Position numbers and translations under genes: made by a program. The notes under the pieces are model-generated. The model was given only the letters and a program-made list of their open reading frames with translations. It ran no database searches and had not been told where the DNA came from. From contig NZ_CP016448.1 in the NCBI RefSeq assembly GCF_001713355.1, positions 1,612,001 to 1,676,000 of the forward strand: a DNA stretch of 64,000 bases, given 5' to 3'. Origin of the DNA: Methyloversatilis sp. RAC08. Its GTDB lineage: Bacteria > Pseudomonadota > Gammaproteobacteria > Burkholderiales > Rhodocyclaceae. Below are positions 61,380-64,000 of the stretch, piece after piece (position 1 is the first letter of the stretch; each line of letters begins with the position of its first letter).

Positions 61380-61754
61380 CTAGAAGCAGGCGCTCTCCGC
61401 CAGCCCGAGCCGGCAGCTCCACTGGAACTGTTCGCGCTGGTGCTTGGCCGAGCGCTGGAACATGACCGTCGGTTCGGCCAGCACCGCGTCGGGCAGAGGA
61501 AAACTCATCGCGACGCCGCTCGCATTGGTGAAGAAGCGCAGGAAGCAGGATTCGGTGTCGTCATTGCACACCGTTTCGATGATGCGGTCGTAGTAGGCAC
61601 GGTCGCGCGCCGATGCCTCCGGCACGACGATGAACTGCAGCAGGCCGAGTCGGCCGACAAGCTGCCAGCCGGTGGCGGCCGGTGGCTCTGCGACGGCCGC
61701 GCCGTGCAGCGTGAGCGCGGCAACGAGCGCGCACAGGGTTCTATTCACCCGCAT
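61380..61754 (-). CDS. Small secreted uncharacterised protein
   Basis: The 124-residue protein has a signal peptide (CALVAALTLHGAAVAEP) and a mature part with four cysteines (ETVCNDDTESCFLRF and WSCRLGLAESACF), suggesting two disulfides. I do not recognise a family. ATG 61754 overlaps the end of the RlmL-type gene by 14 bases, so it is the last gene of that minus-strand run. It converges with msrA, 16 bases apart. Confidence 0.68.
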   Translation of the reverse strand: MRVNRTLCALVAALTLHGAAVAEPPAATGWQLVGRLGLLQFIVVPEASARDRAYYDRIIETVCNDDTESCFLRFFTNASGVAMSFPLPDAVLAEPTVMFQRSAKHQREQFQWSCRLGLAESACF

Positions 61755-63060
61755 CTTCTGGACCTCCGTCATCGGCCAGGGGCGACTCCGCCCGCCGTGT
61801 ACGCAAGCTGCCTTCGACCATTCGATATTCGAACAGTCGGCATTCCAGCGCCCCGTTGTACAGCGGCGTGCGGCGGCTGGCTTTCAGCTTGATCAGCTTC
61901 GGAAAGTCGGTGTCAGCCGTGATGAACAGGCAGCGCCAGCCGCTGTAGCGCTGCTTCAACAGGTCGCCCAGTTTCGGATAGAAGGTGGCCAGCGCCTGCT
62001 TTTCGCCGATGCGCTCGCCGTAAGGCGGATTGGTCACCAGCACGCCGTGATCGGCCGGTGGCTCGCGATCCATCAGGTCCGCCCCTTCGACCCGCACCAC
62101 CCAGGGCAGTTTCGCGGCCTGCAGGTTTTCCTTGCAGCGCGCGACTTCACGGCCGGCGATGTCGGAGCCGTAGATCGGCAGTTCGCGCGGTGGCTGGGCA
62201 CGCGCCGCGGCCGCGTCGCGCACCGCGTGCCAGTCGGCGGCGCGGTAGGCGGTCAGTTTCTCGAAGCCGAACGTGCGACCCAGGCCGGGCGCGATGTCGA
62301 GCGCCATCTGCGCCGCCTCGATCAGGAAGGTGCCGCTGCCGCACATCGGGTCGAAAAAGGGTTCGACCTTGTCCCAGCCGGACAGCAGGATGATGCCGGC
62401 GGCCAGGTTTTCCTTCAGCGGCGCCTCGACGTGGGCGACCTTGAAGCCGCGCTTGTATAGCGGCTCGCCCGAGGTATCGAGATAGATCGTCGCGTCGCGG
62501 TCGGTCAGGAACACATGCACGCGCACATCCGGCGCCACGGTGTCGATGCTCGGCCGCGAGCGCGTCTGTTCGCGCATGCGGTCGCAGATCGCATCCTTCA
62601 CGCGCAGGGTGACGAAATCGACCGACTTCAGCGGCGAGCGCACGGCCGTGGTGTAGACGCGCAGCGTGCAGCGCGGCGAAAACCAGCTTTCCCAGGCCAG
62701 GCCCAGCGCCAGCTTGAAAATGTCGTCTTCCTTGCGGTACGGCCCGTGGCCGACTCGCCACAGCACGCGGGTGGCGATGCGGCTTTCCAGATTGACGCGA
62801 TACACCAGCGCCCACGGTCCTGCAAAGGCGACACCGCCGGGCACCGCCTTCACGGTGTCGGCGCCGAGCGCAACCAGTTCATCGGCCAGCACGGCTTCGA
62901 GGCCGCGCGGACAGGGCGAGAAATAATGCTGCTCGCCCAGCAGTTCAGGCGGCATGTCGCCTTCCGGGCGGGGCACGCGGCGAATGGAACGCACGGCAGG
63001 TGCAGCCGGGCGCGGCGCGGTCATCTTTGGCGGGATTCTCTTCGGCGGGAAATTCGTCAT
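61741..63060 (-). CDS. THUMP-domain 23S rRNA guanine-N2 methyltransferase (RlmL N-terminal-domain type)
   Basis: The 439-residue protein has a basic 35-residue leader, a THUMP domain (about 70-165; LESRIATRVLWRVGHG, SVDFVTLRVKDAICDRMRE) and a Rossmann methyltransferase. The latter has FFDPMCGSGTFLIEAA, IYGSDIAGREVARCKENL and the N2-guanine signature VLVTNPPYGERIG. It corresponds to the RlmL half of the E. coli fusion RlmKL, without the RlmK domain. It follows the CopD-type gene by four bases. Confidence 0.9.
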   Translation of the reverse strand: MTNFPPKRIPPKMTAPRPAAPAVRSIRRVPRPEGDMPPELLGEQHYFSPCPRGLEAVLADELVALGADTVKAVPGGVAFAGPWALVYRVNLESRIATRVLWRVGHGPYRKEDDIFKLALGLAWESWFSPRCTLRVYTTAVRSPLKSVDFVTLRVKDAICDRMREQTRSRPSIDTVAPDVRVHVFLTDRDATIYLDTSGEPLYKRGFKVAHVEAPLKENLAAGIILLSGWDKVEPFFDPMCGSGTFLIEAAQMALDIAPGLGRTFGFEKLTAYRAADWHAVRDAAAARAQPPRELPIYGSDIAGREVARCKENLQAAKLPWVVRVEGADLMDREPPADHGVLVTNPPYGERIGEKQALATFYPKLGDLLKQRYSGWRCLFITADTDFPKLIKLKASRRTPLYNGALECRLFEYRMVEGSLRTRRAESPLADDGGPEDAGE

Positions 63061-63064
63061 GGGA

Positions 63065-63493
63065 TCAGAAAGGTTTCAGCACGACCAGCAGCACGACGGC
63101 GAACAGCACCAGCACCGGCGCTTCGTTGAACCAGCGGTACCAGACATGGCTGCGCGTGTTGCGGCCGGCTTCGAAGGCGCGCAACAGACGCGCGCAGTAA
63201 TGGTGATAGCCGATCAGGAAGATGACCAGCAGCAGCTTGGCATGCATCCAGCCGCCACCGATGCCCTCGCCCAGCCAAAGCCACAGGCCGAAACCGACCG
63301 CCAGACCGGCCAGCGGGCCCATGAAGCGCAACAGCTTGCGCGACATCAGCAGCAGGCGGTCGCGCACCGCGGTCTCGTCCGCGCCGAGCATGGCCAGATT
63401 GACGAACAGGCGCGGCAGATAGAACAGGCCGGCGAACCAGCTGGTGACGAAAACGATGTGCAGGGCCTTGGCCCACAGATAGGTACTGGTCAT
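63065..63493 (-). CDS. CopD/HemJ-family membrane protein
   Basis: The 142-residue integral membrane protein has four helices. The first carries the conserved His in WAKALHIVFVTSWFAGLFYLPRLFV (about 12), and a later GGWMHAKLLLVIFLIGYHHY supplies more His. The pattern matches the UPF0093 group that includes the haem-synthesis oxidase HemJ. CopD-like proteins share the fold, and the exact role cannot be told apart here. It is encoded nine bases after the epimerase gene and four bases before the RlmL-type gene. Confidence 0.82.
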   Translation of the reverse strand: MTSTYLWAKALHIVFVTSWFAGLFYLPRLFVNLAMLGADETAVRDRLLLMSRKLLRFMGPLAGLAVGFGLWLWLGEGIGGGWMHAKLLLVIFLIGYHHYCARLLRAFEAGRNTRSHVWYRWFNEAPVLVLFAVVLLVVLKPF

Positions 63494-63501
63494 TGCGTTG
63501 C

Positions 63502-64000
63502 TCAGCGTTGGAAAGTCTGCAGGGCGTGTGCGAGCACGGCGTCGATGTCGGGGCGATGCAGTTTCACCCGCAACTCGCGCTTCATGCGGCCGTTGTCGAG
63601 CACGCGCGATTCGTTCATGAAGGACAGCATCATCGGGCTCAGCCGCGCACGCGCTTCCTCGCGCGTGACGCGCGGCGGCCGCGGCAGCGCAAAGGCGTCG
63701 GCCACGCGGTCAAAATAGTCGCCCATCGCGAGCTTCGTATCGTCACTCGCGTTGTAGGTGCGGCCACCTCTCGCGCGCATCAGCGCGCCCCAGGCGAGAC
63801 GGCCCAGGTCAGCCGCGTCGATGTGATTGGTGTACACATCCTCGGCCGGAAAGAGCACCGGATCGGCGCGCTTGAGGCGGTCCAGCGGCAGGCGGTCGGG
63901 GCCGTAGATGCCGGGCGCGCGCAGGATGCTGACCGCGACGCCGCGCCGCGCCAGCCGGCGCACTGCCGACTCGGCATCGACCCGCCGCGCGCCGCGCGCG
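63502..64000 (-). CDS. NAD-dependent epimerase/dehydratase-family protein, N-terminus cut by window edge
   Basis: The frame is open to the right edge, giving about 166 C-terminal residues. GVAVSILRAPGIYGPDRLPLDRLK, VYTNHIDAADLGRLAWGAL, TYNASDDTKLAMGDYFDRVA and the late LSFMNESRVLDNGRMKREL fit extended short-chain dehydrogenase/NAD-epimerase-like proteins often called SDR family. The Rossmann glycine motif and catalytic Tyr-Lys lie beyond the window. Substrate unknown. Confidence 0.8.
   Translation of the reverse strand, partial: ARGARRVDAESAVRRLARRGVAVSILRAPGIYGPDRLPLDRLKRADPVLFPAEDVYTNHIDAADLGRLAWGALMRARGGRTYNASDDTKLAMGDYFDRVADAFALPRPPRVTREEARARLSPMMLSFMNESRVLDNGRMKRELRVKLHRPDIDAVLAHALQTFQR

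Noticed and set aside
1..64000. tRNA, rRNA or riboswitch genes
   Set aside because: No cloverleaf-like or rRNA-like segments were noticed by eye, and all large gaps were examined. A covariance-model scan would be decisive.

Overview
This 64 kb, GC-rich window reads as a chromosomal segment of a betaproteobacterial methylotroph. The organism call is inference. It rests on a complete N-methylglutamate pathway for methylamine, a complete periplasmic Sox thiosulfate-oxidation operon with flavocytochrome c sulfide dehydrogenase, and a PEP-CTERM protein. A Rhodocyclales organism of the Methyloversatilis type fits best. I see no rRNA, tRNA, CRISPR array, prophage or replication origin.

Layout. 1-13.6 kb is core housekeeping: pmbA/tldE (cut by the left edge), darP, mogA, mtgA, aroE, a TonB-like gene, uppP, a YqiA-type esterase, an uncharacterised gene with a PilZ-like motif, thyA-folA, a basic amino-acid decarboxylase, a PEP-CTERM exoprotein and dcd. 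Two families of palindromic intergenic repeats lie here. 13.7-24.4 kb is the sulfur island: fccAB on the minus strand diverges from an ArsR regulator followed by soxCDYZAXB, a SoxH-like metallohydrolase, a SoxW-like thioredoxin and a coupled methyltransferase. The regulator's promoter carries a perfect palindrome between its -35 and -10. 24.4-29 kb holds a small cytochrome c, mrp, metG, acyP and an unknown gene. 29-33.8 kb is a minus-strand group: FrhB-like iron-sulfur protein, AAA+ ATPase, a Ser/Thr kinase homologue lacking the catalytic Asp, and a 64-residue protein. 33.9-40.7 kb has a diheme cytochrome, an alpha/beta hydrolase, a cupredoxin-GGDEF/EAL pair, a DUF4394 lipoprotein and a YiiX-like hydrolase.

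40.8-50 kb looks accessory. It contains an IS3 orfA remnant; thioredoxin, glycosyltransferase-like and NrtS-like genes; a TetR-controlled operon (two AhpD-fold proteins, an isochorismatase-like hydrolase, a tautomerase) with near-identical operators before tetR and before the operon; a frameshifted double-PAS gene; a small secreted repeat protein; an HD-GYP phosphodiesterase; and an IS3 element inserted just beyond the terminator of the methylamine operon. 50-59.5 kb is that operon (mgdABCD-gmaS-mgsABC, minus strand), diverging from an XRE-cupin regulator. 60.4-64 kb holds msrB-msrA, a secreted unknown, an RlmL-type methyltransferase, a HemJ/CopD-type membrane protein and an epimerase cut by the right edge.

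Together these genes suggest a facultative methylotroph that takes carbon, nitrogen and formaldehyde-derived electrons from methylamine and extra electrons from thiosulfate or sulfide.
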